Numbered from the stretch's first letter, positions 18,499-28,448 are shown. The stretch: DNA of 64,000 nt from Verrucomicrobiaceae bacterium E54 (GCA_022548915.1 JAKZES010000001.1:124001-188000); one strand, 5' to 3'. A program made the numbers and translations. Notes: generated from the letters alone by a model not told the origin.

Positions 18499-20484
18499 TC
18501 AGAATGCGGTGCCGATGGCGAAATGCCAAGTTCCGCTCGGGTCGCGGCCATCCTGGGTCAGGTTGTGGCCATACTCGAGCCGGACCGGGCCGATCGGAAG
18601 ATCCAGCCGCAGACCGAGACCGGCGGCGACCTCGGGATCGTTCATGCCGAGATCCTCCCAGTCTCTCGACAGCCCGCCGGCGTCGACAAAGGCGACCGCC
18701 TTCAGCGGGCCCGCGATCGAGCGGATGTATTCGACGTTGGCGACCCAGTAGGCCTGACCGCCGACGGGGTTGCCGGTGCGCGACCACGGGCCGAGTTCCC
18801 TCTCCCGGAAGCTCCGGACGCTGCGCGGTCCGCCATTGAAGTAACGGAGGTCGATCGGCAGCCGCGTGCTGTCGCCGGGAATCAGAACCCCCCCGCGGGC
18901 GCCGAAAGAAAGCTGCGACTGTTTGTTCAGGGAGTAATGGTAGGAGCCCCCGATGCCACCCTTGAAGTAGGGGGTGCTGCCACCTCCGATCGCCGCGCCG
19001 ATTTCCAATGGCATCTCAAGATGCCAGCCCGAGGTGGGCAGGACCGGGTTGTCGCGGTAGTCGAGTCGTTGGGTCACCCGGATGAACGGGTTCTGGTAGT
19101 CCTGCGTGCCGAGCGCGGCAAGCGGCAGCCCGTCGGGATTGGTGACAACGTAACTCAGGCTCAGCAGCGCATCGATGCTGTAGTGCTCGGTGACCGGCCA
19201 GACGGCGCTGGCTTCGAGTCCGCTACGCCAGACATCGTAGCCCTCGTAGTCCCTCGTCACCGAGAAGAGCCGGAGTTTCCCGGAGATGTCGGAGCCAGCG
19301 ATCCACGGGTCGGTGAGTGCGACCTCGCCGAGGAGTGATCGCTGGGTCAGCTCGAAGCCGGCGGTCAGATTGCGGACCTGCCCGAGGAAGTTCCGGTCGT
19401 AGTAGCCGCCCCCAATGATCCCGCCTTCGAAGGAGTCGAAGCCGAGCGTTCCCGAAAGGCCGCGCGCGTCGGCCTCGGTGACCCTGAGCGTGACGTCCAC
19501 CTCCTCGCCCCGGACCGGAGTGATGTCGGTCTGGATGTTCGAAAACGCGCCGGTGGCCACCATCTGCCGGATGCGCCTGGAGGACTCTTCGCCGTCGAGG
19601 TAGGTGCCCTTCAGTCCATTCAGGCGCGTCCGGATCCGCTCGGGATCGGTCTTCTCCAGACCGGTGATGTCGATGTTGCGCAGCTTGAACCGCTGGCCGC
19701 GCTCGATGGTGAAAACGGGCGTCATGCCGAGGCCTTCGCGCTGGATGGTCATCCGGATCCTGGCGCGCAGGAAGCCGGCCTCCTCGTAGGCCCCGACCAC
19801 CCGCGACCGCATCGCGTTGAGGTTCTCGGTGTTGGCGATGCGGCCGACGAAGGGGGTCATCTGATCCCGGATGCCGGGCAGGGTCTCGCCCTCGAAGACC
19901 GGCATCGCGATTTTCGAGACCTTGCCCCGGTCGAGTTTCAGGACGAAATCCACCTTGCCGGTTTCGGGGTTGTCGCGGCGTTTCTCGAGGGTGACGACCG
20001 CATCGTGCCAACCGGCCGACTTCATCTGGTCCTCCATCAGCCGCATGCCGTCCTCCACCGCGCTGTCCTCGAATGGCAGCCCCTGGATTCCACGCGCAGC
20101 CTTGGAAGGCCCGAGCTTGAAGAGCTCGACCAGTCCCTTTTCGAGCTTCGGATTTGAAACTCCCTCGACCACGACCTCGCCGAGCAGGTCGCGCTTGCCC
20201 TCGTCGACCCGCAGCTGGATGGCGCGGGGGTTCACGATCTTCCAGTAAACGGTGACCTGGTTGAATCCGGCATCCTCGAAGATGCTCTCGACCATGAAGG
20301 CCGCGTCGGCCGCGCGGGCGCGACTCGCCGGACGCATTCGGATGTGATCCAGCCGGCCGCCGATCGCGGTCAGCAGTTCCTGCTCGGAGATCGAGCTGGA
20401 GCCGATGATGCGGATCTCGGTCTGTGCCCCGGCGACGGCCGGCAGCAGGGCGAGAACGAAGGCGATGAGGAGGGGAAGGCGCAT
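18499..20484 (-). CDS. tamA: TamA-like outer membrane protein of the Omp85/BamA superfamily
   Basis: 661 residues from ATG 20484; this A is shared with the tamB stop (TGATG). Signal peptide RLPLLIAFVLALLPAVAGAQ. Residues about 20-330 are POTRA-type domains (IRIIGSSSISEQELL, RNIDITGLEKTDPERIRTRL, VDVTLRVTEADARG). Residues about 335-661 form a 16-stranded barrel ending in GTWHFAIGTAF with a terminal Phe, the usual BAM-targeting end. The barrel motif YFNGGPRSVRSFRERELGP matches the conserved loop 6 region (VRGF/Y-type). With TamB it is thought to move lipids or insert proteins between the two membranes. A BamA paralogue is the alternative, but the tamB partner favours TamA. Confidence 0.87.
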   Translation of the reverse strand: MRLPLLIAFVLALLPAVAGAQTEIRIIGSSSISEQELLTAIGGRLDHIRMRPASRARAADAAFMVESIFEDAGFNQVTVYWKIVNPRAIQLRVDEGKRDLLGEVVVEGVSNPKLEKGLVELFKLGPSKAARGIQGLPFEDSAVEDGMRLMEDQMKSAGWHDAVVTLEKRRDNPETGKVDFVLKLDRGKVSKIAMPVFEGETLPGIRDQMTPFVGRIANTENLNAMRSRVVGAYEEAGFLRARIRMTIQREGLGMTPVFTIERGQRFKLRNIDITGLEKTDPERIRTRLNGLKGTYLDGEESSRRIRQMVATGAFSNIQTDITPVRGEEVDVTLRVTEADARGLSGTLGFDSFEGGIIGGGYYDRNFLGQVRNLTAGFELTQRSLLGEVALTDPWIAGSDISGKLRLFSVTRDYEGYDVWRSGLEASAVWPVTEHYSIDALLSLSYVVTNPDGLPLAALGTQDYQNPFIRVTQRLDYRDNPVLPTSGWHLEMPLEIGAAIGGGSTPYFKGGIGGSYHYSLNKQSQLSFGARGGVLIPGDSTRLPIDLRYFNGGPRSVRSFRERELGPWSRTGNPVGGQAYWVANVEYIRSIAGPLKAVAFVDAGGLSRDWEDLGMNDPEVAAGLGLRLDLPIGPVRLEYGHNLTQDGRDPSGTWHFAIGTAF

Positions 20485-23400
20485 CACCGGAATCGGAAAA
20501 GGTAGGTGACCTTGGTGCGGGTGTTTCCCTGCTCACTGATTCCCGCGGTGAGCACCCAGTTGTCATCGATGTCGAAGCTGACCGAGTTGAACTTCTTGCT
20601 GGAGTAGGGGTCCGCCTCGCCAACCTGGAATTCGACCTTGTCGAGCACGCGGAAGACGGGTCGCAGCACCTTCACCGCCCCGATGCGGCCGCGCCGCGCC
20701 TCCTCGATGAGCAACTGGGTGGCGCGCGCGGTGGCGGCGCCCGGGTCTTCCAGGCCCTCGGTCGTGGTTCCCGTCGCGATCAGGGTCATGATCTCGGTTT
20801 CCGGCAGGGGTGGGCTCGAGGTCGGCTGGATTCTGGGATCCGAGATCGGCCCGGAAATGTAGACGGTGATGTCGTAGGGCCGGATGCGCGAAGTGCCACG
20901 GATGTCGAGGACGGGATTGAACGGCTTGTCGGGCCGGAGGATCACCTTGCCCTCCTTGATCTCCAGCTTGCTGAAGGGCAGCTGAGCGACGATTTCCCGC
21001 AGCTTCGCCTCGCCGGTCGGGCGGGGTTTGCCGACCGTGCCACGGACGCGGGCGTCGAGGTAGACTTCCCCGTTGGCCAGATTTCCCCGGATCAGGAAGG
21101 GGGATCTGGTCTTGAGGGTGACATCGAGCGGCCAGTTGACGAAGGGCTCCGGCACCCGGGCGCTCAGTTTTTCCGGAGGTGGGGCGTCGATGGCCGGCAG
21201 CTTCGGCTCGGCCACGTTGGTCATCGGCTTGCCGATGGGCAGCAGCTCGATGTCCTTGAAGAACAGGCTGTCAACCACCTCGACCGTGCCGGAGAGACCG
21301 GCGGTTTCCCAGGGTCCCTTGAGCGCCAGATCGGCATCGAGGCGGACAATCATCGACTCGTTGCGGATCGCGGGGGCCGAGTCGGCTTTGAGCGTGAGAT
21401 CGAGAACGCCCGGCTTCCATTGCTCCAGTCCCACCGTGCCGCTCAGGGAGACGGTGCCGGCGGAAACTTCGGCGGAAATCGTGTCGATGGTGACCTCCTC
21501 GGGGGTCGCGGAAACCTTCACCGTGCCCTTCCCGATCCGTGGGACTTCGGGGTCCTGCATTCGCAGGGTGCCGCCCTCGAGGGTCACGGTTGCCCGGGGT
21601 TCGGGCGTTCCGACGGTGCCGCCCACCTGCAACTCGGCGTCGAGGCTGCCATCGAGCTGCCTCGCTTTCGGGAGAAGCACCGCAAGCGAGGACAGATTGA
21701 GGTCGGCGATGGCCAGGTCGCCGTCGAGTTTCGCGGCTTTCACCGTTTCCGGATCCTCGGCCCACAGCGCGGGATCCCAGTTGGTCACCAGGCTGATCTT
21801 GGCGGGCGGGTAGTCGGCGGTGATGACAGCCCCATCCACCTTCAGGTCATGGCCCTTTCCGACAGCATCGAGTTCGAGGGATGCCGGAGGAACCTTGGGC
21901 TGGGAAACGAGTCCCAGGGACTTGGCCTGCACCTTGGCGACGAGTTCCGGGGCGGCGGGGGTGCCCGTCAGGTCGATCTCGACCTTGGCGCGGCTGGCTT
22001 CCGGAAAACGGACGTCCTTCGGCAGGAAGGGATGGAGCTTGGAGAGCGGGAGTTCGGGAGTCTGGAAGTCGACGGTGATCGGCCGCGTTTCGCGCAGCAG
22101 GGCCTTCCAGTCTACAAGGTCTTCCGGCACGGGGATGCTGGCGGTTCCGCTGGCGAGGGTGTCGCCGCCGTCGTTCCACTCGAGTTCCTCAAGGGCGAGC
22201 ACGCGGTCCGCCAGTTTGAGGCGGGATCGGATCGTCTGCGTGTCCTGACGCACCGTCAGCGAGTCGAGCGCGACCGATCGGGGCCAGTCGTAGCTTCCTT
22301 CCGCCATCGCCACCAACGGGCTGGTTTCTTCCTCCCGCTCCCAGGTGACTTCTGCGATCTTGAAATCACCCTCGTGGCTCGCCTCCTTGATGCCGCCTCC
22401 GCCCTTCCAGGTCAGGGTGGCGGCAATGCCATCCGGGATCGCGATGCCCCAAGGAGCGAGCCAGGGCCTGAGAGAAGCCGGGGAGAATGCCTCGAGCGTG
22501 GTGTCTCCGTGGTAGGTGAGCGCCTGCGGGGAGAAGTCGCCTGAAAGCCGGAGTCCCCGGGTGGTCAATTCATCGACAATGATCAGCGCTTCCTTCCAGC
22601 GGGCCTTGAGTTGGAGGGGAGGGGTGCCCTCTCCACCCGGGAGGTCGAGGGTGGCGCGGGCGATGGCCGGCACTCCATCCGTGAAGGTGGACTCGGCGGT
22701 GAGTTCGAGTGACGACGCCGGCGGGGGCGGCGCGTTCTCGTCCGCGGCGAAACGATCGCGAAGGTAGGTGTGCGCCGGCTGGAAATCCGGGCTGGTCAGT
22801 GTCGCGTCCGCACGGGTGGGAAGCAGGGATGCGGAACGGTCGAGGGCGGCATTCAACTCGAGCTTCACAAGCGAACCGAGGACCTTGCCATCAAGGGTGG
22901 CGGTGGCATCGGAATCCGCCGCGAGGCCCGCGCTCAGGGTGAGCGATTCGGAAGACCATCCGTCGAAGTCGACGCCCTCCAGCCCCAGGGAGAGATCGGC
23001 AATCAGGGTATCGAGTCCGCCGTCGATCTTGTCCGCCCGAAGGTCCAGCGAGCGGAGACTGGCTTCGAGCGGCAGGTCCAACTTGCCGACCCGGGCGACA
23101 TCGGCGGCGGAGAGACTGCCTTCCACGAGCTGGAGCCGGGCTTCGACCAGATCCGTGTCGATCTTGAAGCGGGCATCCGCGACTTCGATAAAGGTCCCGA
23201 ACCGGAACGGATCGCCCAATTCGGCCTCGAGCGACGCGATGGCGACCTCCTCCAGCGGCTCGAGCCGGTCGAGGACGAGCCGCTCGCTCTCCCAGTCGAG
23301 CCGGGTGCGCTGCGCGGCTACGCTGCGCTCACCGGGGAGGCTCATGGCACCCAGGTCGAGTTCAAACACCCCGCTACCGGGTTCGTGCAGGATCGACGTC

Positions 23401-23936
23401 GGTTCGATCGAGAAAACCAGCTCGTCGCCGCTCCGGATCGTCGTGCTCACGTCGCGGAGCTGCAGATTCATCGGCACCAGTCGCTGGCGCAGGTCCGTCA
23501 GCAACCGGACCGGGTCGAGCGGCTCTTTCTCTTTGGCCTCTTCCGGTTCATCCGGCTTCGGTGGGACGGCGGCGAGATCGACCTCGACGTGGAGCCCGTC
23601 GAGCTCGAGGGACTTGACCTCGCCTCGGACGACGCGGGAAAGGGCATACCGCAACTGCAAGCGGTCGAGTCCCGCCACCTGCACAACGGCGTCGCTGCCG
23701 AGGCGGACATTGGTCAGCCGGATGCTTCCCGAACTCAGTCGGCCTTCGAGTTCGAACTCCACCTCGTATCCGAGATCGGGGAGGTAGTGGTCGGCCGCGG
23801 TCCGGGCGATCCACCTCCATCCGGGGCCGTCGAGCCAGACCAGGCCGGCGGTGAGCACGGCGAGCAACCACCAGCGCTTCTTCCTCCAGAAGCGACGGCG
23901 TGGCTTCTTGGAGCTGTCGGATCCGGAGTCGCTCAT
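20484..23936 (-). CDS. tamB: TamB-like (DUF490) intermembrane protein
   Basis: 1150 residues from ATG 23936 (MSDSGSDSSKKPRRR); the frame is open 12 codons further up. A basic start leads into one membrane anchor (WWLLAVLTAGLVWLDG, about residues 20-35). The long middle is repetitive beta-rich sequence of AsmA/DUF490 type (many SLELDG, LEGGTL, VSLSGTV strands) predicted as a beta-taco groove. The last 300 residues are the conserved TamB C-terminus (KLEIKEGKVILRPDKPFNPV, GPISDPRIQPTSSPPLPETE), ending in VTYLFRFR. It spans the periplasm and partners TamA, whose start overlaps its stop by one base. Confidence 0.88.
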   Translation of the reverse strand: MSDSGSDSSKKPRRRFWRKKRWWLLAVLTAGLVWLDGPGWRWIARTAADHYLPDLGYEVEFELEGRLSSGSIRLTNVRLGSDAVVQVAGLDRLQLRYALSRVVRGEVKSLELDGLHVEVDLAAVPPKPDEPEEAKEKEPLDPVRLLTDLRQRLVPMNLQLRDVSTTIRSGDELVFSIEPTSILHEPGSGVFELDLGAMSLPGERSVAAQRTRLDWESERLVLDRLEPLEEVAIASLEAELGDPFRFGTFIEVADARFKIDTDLVEARLQLVEGSLSAADVARVGKLDLPLEASLRSLDLRADKIDGGLDTLIADLSLGLEGVDFDGWSSESLTLSAGLAADSDATATLDGKVLGSLVKLELNAALDRSASLLPTRADATLTSPDFQPAHTYLRDRFAADENAPPPPASSLELTAESTFTDGVPAIARATLDLPGGEGTPPLQLKARWKEALIIVDELTTRGLRLSGDFSPQALTYHGDTTLEAFSPASLRPWLAPWGIAIPDGIAATLTWKGGGGIKEASHEGDFKIAEVTWEREEETSPLVAMAEGSYDWPRSVALDSLTVRQDTQTIRSRLKLADRVLALEELEWNDGGDTLASGTASIPVPEDLVDWKALLRETRPITVDFQTPELPLSKLHPFLPKDVRFPEASRAKVEIDLTGTPAAPELVAKVQAKSLGLVSQPKVPPASLELDAVGKGHDLKVDGAVITADYPPAKISLVTNWDPALWAEDPETVKAAKLDGDLAIADLNLSSLAVLLPKARQLDGSLDAELQVGGTVGTPEPRATVTLEGGTLRMQDPEVPRIGKGTVKVSATPEEVTIDTISAEVSAGTVSLSGTVGLEQWKPGVLDLTLKADSAPAIRNESMIVRLDADLALKGPWETAGLSGTVEVVDSLFFKDIELLPIGKPMTNVAEPKLPAIDAPPPEKLSARVPEPFVNWPLDVTLKTRSPFLIRGNLANGEVYLDARVRGTVGKPRPTGEAKLREIVAQLPFSKLEIKEGKVILRPDKPFNPVLDIRGTSRIRPYDITVYISGPISDPRIQPTSSPPLPETEIMTLIATGTTTEGLEDPGAATARATQLLIEEARRGRIGAVKVLRPVFRVLDKVEFQVGEADPYSSKKFNSVSFDIDDNWVLTAGISEQGNTRTKVTYLFRFR

Positions 23937-24030
23937 CGGGGATAGAGTGAACCCCCTTCGGGGTATCGGCAACCATCGCCTTGGGACGCGGGGGCTTGCC
24001 GGGGAGGGAGGGGCTTGTCAGCGTGGGCGC

Positions 24031-24891
24031 ATGACGGAGGAGTTGGGCGTCAGGGAACGTTGGCGGAGGATCATCTTCGAGGCGGAGACCCCCTGGGGGC
24101 GACGCTTCGACGTGGCCTTGCTGGTGATCATCGTGCTCAGCGTCGTGGCGGTGATGGTGGAGAGCATTCCCGGGATCGGGAAGACCCTGCGCATGGAGCT
24201 CTACGTCGCCGAGTGGATCTTCACCGGAATCTTCACGATCGAGTACGGCCTCCGGCTGTGGACGTCGCAGGCGGCGCTGCGGTATGCCCGCAGCTTCTTC
24301 GGGGTGGTCGACCTGCTTTCCATCCTGCCGAGTTTCATCGGCCTGCTGATTCCTGGCGGGCAGGCACTGATGGTGATCCGTGTCCTGCGGCTGCTCCGGG
24401 TCTTCCGGGTGCTGAAAATGGTCCGCCATGTCCGGGGTGCCGTTCAGTTGAAGCGGGCGCTGCAGGCGAGCGGGGCGAAGGTGACCGTCTTTTTCCTCAC
24501 CCTGGCGACGATCGCCCTGATCGCCGGTTCACTGATGTATCTCATCGAGGGCGAGGCGGGCGGCTACACGAGCATCCCGGTGGGGGTTTACTGGGCGGTG
24601 GTCACCATCACCACGCTGGGATTCGGCGACATCACGCCGACGACGCCGATGGGTCAGCTCCTGACTTCATTGCTGGCATTGACCGGCTACGCGATCATCG
24701 CGGTCCCCACGGGGATCGTCTCCGCCGAAATTTACCGCCAGGAGGAGAACCACACCACCGAGGCGTGCCCGTCGTGCGGGGTGCACGGACACCTTCCGGA
24801 TGCCCGGTTTTGCCGCCGCTGCGGCGCCCGGATGATCGAAAAGGCGGAGCGCCCGGGCGCGGAAGCCGGGGGCGTGGAGGCAGGGCGCTGA
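24031..24891 (+). CDS. Voltage-gated K+ channel-like ion transporter with C-terminal zinc ribbon
   Basis: 286 residues from ATG 24031. Six membrane helices: S1 (FDVALLVIIVLSVVAVMVES), S2-S3, an S4 with regularly spaced arginines (VIRVLRLLRVFRVLKMVRHVR), then S5, pore and S6. The selectivity filter reads TTLGFGDI instead of the standard TVGYGD, so GFG replaces GYG. A short C-terminal tail contains CPSCGVHGHLPDARFCRRCG, two CxxC knuckles expected to bind zinc. It should conduct K+ across the inner membrane in response to voltage. Divergent from tamB. Confidence 0.88.
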   Translation: MTEELGVRERWRRIIFEAETPWGRRFDVALLVIIVLSVVAVMVESIPGIGKTLRMELYVAEWIFTGIFTIEYGLRLWTSQAALRYARSFFGVVDLLSILPSFIGLLIPGGQALMVIRVLRLLRVFRVLKMVRHVRGAVQLKRALQASGAKVTVFFLTLATIALIAGSLMYLIEGEAGGYTSIPVGVYWAVVTITTLGFGDITPTTPMGQLLTSLLALTGYAIIAVPTGIVSAEIYRQEENHTTEACPSCGVHGHLPDARFCRRCGARMIEKAERPGAEAGGVEAGR

Positions 24892-24897
24892 CTCATT

Positions 24898-24933
24898 GAC
24901 CCGCCGACTTGTTTGACAAGGGGCAAGCGGGTC
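24898..24933. promoter_or_regulatory. Hairpin with an embedded consensus -35 box ahead of the secretion operon
   Basis: GACCCGC at 24898 pairs with GCGGGTC at 24927, with an inner CTTG/CAAG stem. A perfect TTGACA lies at 24913-24918, but no good -10 box follows at 16-18 bases. The hairpin may end the channel transcript; the TTGACA may belong to the promoter of the gene at 25011. Confidence 0.3.
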
Positions 24934-25010
24934 GGCCAAGCTCCCCCAAGGTTGATTGAGCGGGAAGAAAATCCCGGGAGATCGAATCGAGCCGGACCAA
25001 CTAGAGAATC

Positions 25011-26669
25011 GTGTTTTCCAACGAAGATTACCTCGCCGACCTTCTGGTTGAGGCGGGCGCCGTGACTGCGGAACAGGTCGAGCAGGCCCGTGGGGCCGGC
25101 GACTCGGTGGTGGCCGCACTCCTCGATCAGACCGCGCTGACCGAAACCACCATCTCCCAGGTGCTGGCGTCCAATGCGGGAATCGACCCCATCGACCTCA
25201 AGGAGACTTCCGTCGGTCCCGAGGTCGCCGACGCGATTCCGGACGACATCGCGCGGCGCTATCGCGTGGTCCCGGTTTCCGACGACGGCGTCTATCTCAC
25301 CGTCGCGGTGGCCGATCCCTTCAACTTCGAGGCGATGGACAGCCTGCCCACGGTCCTGGGCAGGGAGCTGATCTTCGTCTGCGCGACCCATTCCGCGATC
25401 AGCGAGTTCCTGCAGCAGTTCTTCGGCGCCGACGATTCGCTGGAAGGGGGCATCGGTGTCACGGGAGGTGCCGAGGGCGCCGAGACCGAAGAAAGCGACG
25501 CCCCGATCATCAAGCTCGTCCAGCACATGCTCGCCGAGGCGATGAAGCAGGGTGTTTCGGACATCCACATCGAGCCCCTCGAGACTTCGGTGAGGATCCG
25601 CTACCGCATCGACGGGCGTCTGATGGAGGTGGACAACCATCCGAAGAAGCTGCTGCCCGCGATCATCGCCCGCCTCAAGGTGATGAGCGGCTCCATGTCG
25701 ATCGCCGAGAAGCGGTTGCCGCAGGACGGCCGCATCCAGCTCAAGGCCGGCGACAAGGAGGTCGACCTGCGGGTTTCATCGGTGCCCTCCAACCACGGCG
25801 AATCGATCGTGATGCGGATTCTGGACAAGTCCGCGCTGGTGCTCGGCCTGCCGGAACTCGGTTTCTTTTCGGACGACCAGACCACCTTCGAGGAACTCAT
25901 CGGCCTGCCCGACGGCATCATCCTGGTCACCGGGCCGACCGGTTCGGGAAAGACGACCACCCTTTACGCCTGCCTCAACGTCATCAACCGGCCCGACCGC
26001 AAGATCATCACGGTCGAGGACCCGGTGGAATACGAGCTGCCGGGGATCAACCAGGTGATGGTGAAGTCCGACGTCGGGATGACCTTCGCCGCGGCCCTGC
26101 GCTCGATGCTCCGCCAGGCGCCCAACATCATCATGATCGGTGAGATTCGTGACGCGGAGACCGCCAACATCGCGATCAACGCCGCGCTCACCGGCCACCT
26201 CGTGCTTTCCACGCTCCACACCAACGACGCCCCGTCCGCGGTGGCGCGCCTTGCGGATATCGGGATCAAGCGCTTCCTCATCGCCTCGGCGGTGCGCGCC
26301 ATCCTGGCCCAGCGGCTGGTCCGCAAGCTGTGCCCGATCTGCAAGGAGCCGGCGACGCTCACCGAAAAACAGATCCGTTCGCTCAACATCGACGAGGCGA
26401 CCCTCGCCGACGACAACATCATGGGTCCGGTCGGCTGCGAGAAGTGCCGTGAAACCGGCTTCAAGGGCCGGATGGGGATCTTCGAGCTTTTCCGCATCGA
26501 TGACGAGGTGCGGCACATGGTGAACGAGAATTTGACCACTTCGCAGCTCCGCCGGCGCGCCCGGGAGCTCGGGATGCGATCGATGCGGGAGGACGGGATC
26601 CGCAAGGTGCAGGCGGGTCTGACCTCGGCCGAAGAGGTGCTTCACGTCACCATGTCCGACCTCGATTGA
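25011..26669 (+). CDS. GspE/PilB-type secretion ATPase (first of two)
   Basis: 552 residues from GTG 25011. An N-terminal MshEN-like domain (about 1-140: YLADLLVEAGAVTAEQVEQA, VVPVSDDGVYLTVAVADP) precedes the ATPase core. Walker A is GPTGSGKTTTLY near residue 308, the Asp box and Walker B follow (IIMIGEIRDAETA), and the His box is GHLVLSTLHTNDAPSAVARL. A zinc-binding tetracysteine (CPIC ... CEKC) lies near 440-480. Hexameric cytoplasmic motor for pseudopilus or pilus assembly, working through the GspF/PilC protein encoded two genes later. The next ATPase gene starts at or just after its stop. Confidence 0.92.
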   Translation: MFSNEDYLADLLVEAGAVTAEQVEQARGAGDSVVAALLDQTALTETTISQVLASNAGIDPIDLKETSVGPEVADAIPDDIARRYRVVPVSDDGVYLTVAVADPFNFEAMDSLPTVLGRELIFVCATHSAISEFLQQFFGADDSLEGGIGVTGGAEGAETEESDAPIIKLVQHMLAEAMKQGVSDIHIEPLETSVRIRYRIDGRLMEVDNHPKKLLPAIIARLKVMSGSMSIAEKRLPQDGRIQLKAGDKEVDLRVSSVPSNHGESIVMRILDKSALVLGLPELGFFSDDQTTFEELIGLPDGIILVTGPTGSGKTTTLYACLNVINRPDRKIITVEDPVEYELPGINQVMVKSDVGMTFAAALRSMLRQAPNIIMIGEIRDAETANIAINAALTGHLVLSTLHTNDAPSAVARLADIGIKRFLIASAVRAILAQRLVRKLCPICKEPATLTEKQIRSLNIDEATLADDNIMGPVGCEKCRETGFKGRMGIFELFRIDDEVRHMVNENLTTSQLRRRARELGMRSMREDGIRKVQAGLTSAEEVLHVTMSDLD

Positions 26670-26692
26670 CCTCCGAAACGCCCACGATTTCC

Positions 26693-28369
26693 ATGGACAG
26701 CAATCAACTGCTCGAACTTTTCATCAGCCGCGGCCTCATCGACCGCTCGCTGGCGCAGGAAGTGCTCAACGAGGTCGAGAACAGCGGCAAGGAGGCCAGC
26801 GAGGTGCTGACCGACTTCCAGGTCATCCACAGCAAGGAGGATGTCTGGCCCATCGTCGCTTCCGAGATGGGGGCGGAGCAATTCGATCTCCGCGACTGGA
26901 CCCCGCCCGATGAGTTGCTGGCGCTGATCCCGAGTGGCACGGCCCGGCTCCATGGAGCCTTGCCGGTGAACCTCACCGACGAGGGCCTGCACGTGGTGCT
27001 GGTGGACCCGATGAATCCACAGACGCTCGAGGACCTGCGCTTCGCCCTCGGTCGCGAGTTGGTCCTCGCGATCGCGCCCGATCATCAGGTCGAGGAAAAG
27101 ATCAGCGAGTGCTACGGCGGCGAGGGCGAGGGGATGGAGGCGATCCTCGAGCAGCTCGAGTTCGGCGGTCCGGACGGCGACCTCAACCCGGCCGACCTCG
27201 AGAACGAGGCGAACTCGGCCCCGATCATCCGCTACGTCGACCTGGTGCTCTATCAGGCGATCAAGGAGCGCGCGTCGGACATCCACTTCGAGCCTTTCGA
27301 AAAGGACTTCAAGATCCGCTACCGGGTCGATGGTGCACTCTATGAAATGGCGCCGCCGCCGGTGCACCTCGCGTTGCCGATCATTTCGCGGGTGAAGGTG
27401 ATGGCGAACATGAACATCGCCGAGCGCCGGATTCCGCAGGACGGCCGGATCGTCAAGCAGGTCGGTGACCGCCAGGTGGACATGCGGGTTTCCTCCCTGC
27501 CGACCTACCATGGCGAGTCGGTGGTGCTGAGGGTGCTCGACCGTTCGTCGGTGAATCTTTCCCTCGAAGCCCTCGGGCTGCCCGATCCCATCTTCGAATA
27601 CATCGGCGAGACCATCGAGAAACCCAACGGCATCTTCATCGTCACCGGTCCGACCGGTGCGGGCAAGACGACCACCCTCTACGCCGCACTGCGCCGGATC
27701 AATACGATCGACAGCAAGCTGCTGACCGCCGAGGACCCGGTCGAGTACGACATCGACGGCATCATCCAGATTCCGATCAACGATGGCATCGGCCTGACCT
27801 TCCCGCGGGTGTTGCGGGCCTTCCTGCGACAGGACCCGGACCGGATCATGGTCGGGGAGATGCGCGACCTCGATACCGCGCAGATCGCCATTCAGGCGTC
27901 CCTCACCGGGCACCTGGTCCTTTCCACGCTCCACACCAACGATGCGCCCGGCGCCGTCACCCGTCTGATCGACATGGGGGCCGAGCCCTTCCTCGTGGCG
28001 GCCTCGCTCGAGGGCATTCTCGCCCAGCGACTGGTGCGGACGATCTGTGCCGAGTGCAAGACGACCTACGAGCCGAGCGAGGCGATCCTCAACCAGCTCG
28101 GCGTTTCGCCGACGGAACTGGGCGACAAGGACTTCTACACCGGCAAGGGCTGCGACGTCTGCGGCCAGACCGGCTACCGGGGTCGTGCCGGCCTCTACGA
28201 GTTGCTCGACATCTCGGATCCGATCCGCGACCTGATCACCGAGAGGGCACCGACCGTGGTCATCAAGCAGAAGGCCATGGAACAGGGGATGAACACCCTC
28301 CGTGAGGACGGCCTCCGCAACATCTACCTCGGCAAGACCACGATCGAGGAAGTGCTTAAGTACACCTAA
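26693..28369 (+). CDS. GspE/PilB-type secretion ATPase (second of two)
   Basis: 558 residues from ATG 26693. A TTG at 26666 overlapping the previous stop is the alternative start. Same architecture as its neighbour: MshEN-like N-terminus (LLELFISRGLIDRSLAQEVL), Walker A GPTGAGKTTTLYAAL, IMVGEMRDLDTAQIA, GHLVLSTLHTNDAPGAVTRL, and CAEC ... CDVC zinc ligands. The two ATPases differ mostly in their N-terminal halves, so they may bind different inner-membrane partners or act as opposing or alternative motors. A retraction ATPase of PilT type would lack the MshEN domain, so both look like extension/secretion motors. Confidence 0.9.
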   Translation: MDSNQLLELFISRGLIDRSLAQEVLNEVENSGKEASEVLTDFQVIHSKEDVWPIVASEMGAEQFDLRDWTPPDELLALIPSGTARLHGALPVNLTDEGLHVVLVDPMNPQTLEDLRFALGRELVLAIAPDHQVEEKISECYGGEGEGMEAILEQLEFGGPDGDLNPADLENEANSAPIIRYVDLVLYQAIKERASDIHFEPFEKDFKIRYRVDGALYEMAPPPVHLALPIISRVKVMANMNIAERRIPQDGRIVKQVGDRQVDMRVSSLPTYHGESVVLRVLDRSSVNLSLEALGLPDPIFEYIGETIEKPNGIFIVTGPTGAGKTTTLYAALRRINTIDSKLLTAEDPVEYDIDGIIQIPINDGIGLTFPRVLRAFLRQDPDRIMVGEMRDLDTAQIAIQASLTGHLVLSTLHTNDAPGAVTRLIDMGAEPFLVAASLEGILAQRLVRTICAECKTTYEPSEAILNQLGVSPTELGDKDFYTGKGCDVCGQTGYRGRAGLYELLDISDPIRDLITERAPTVVIKQKAMEQGMNTLREDGLRNIYLGKTTIEEVLKYT

Positions 28370-28448
28370 CCAACCTTCTTCATTTTCGGATCGTCATCCG
28401 CCCCTCGGGATTGTCCAATACCTCTCAACGAATCAGCAACGAAAACTC

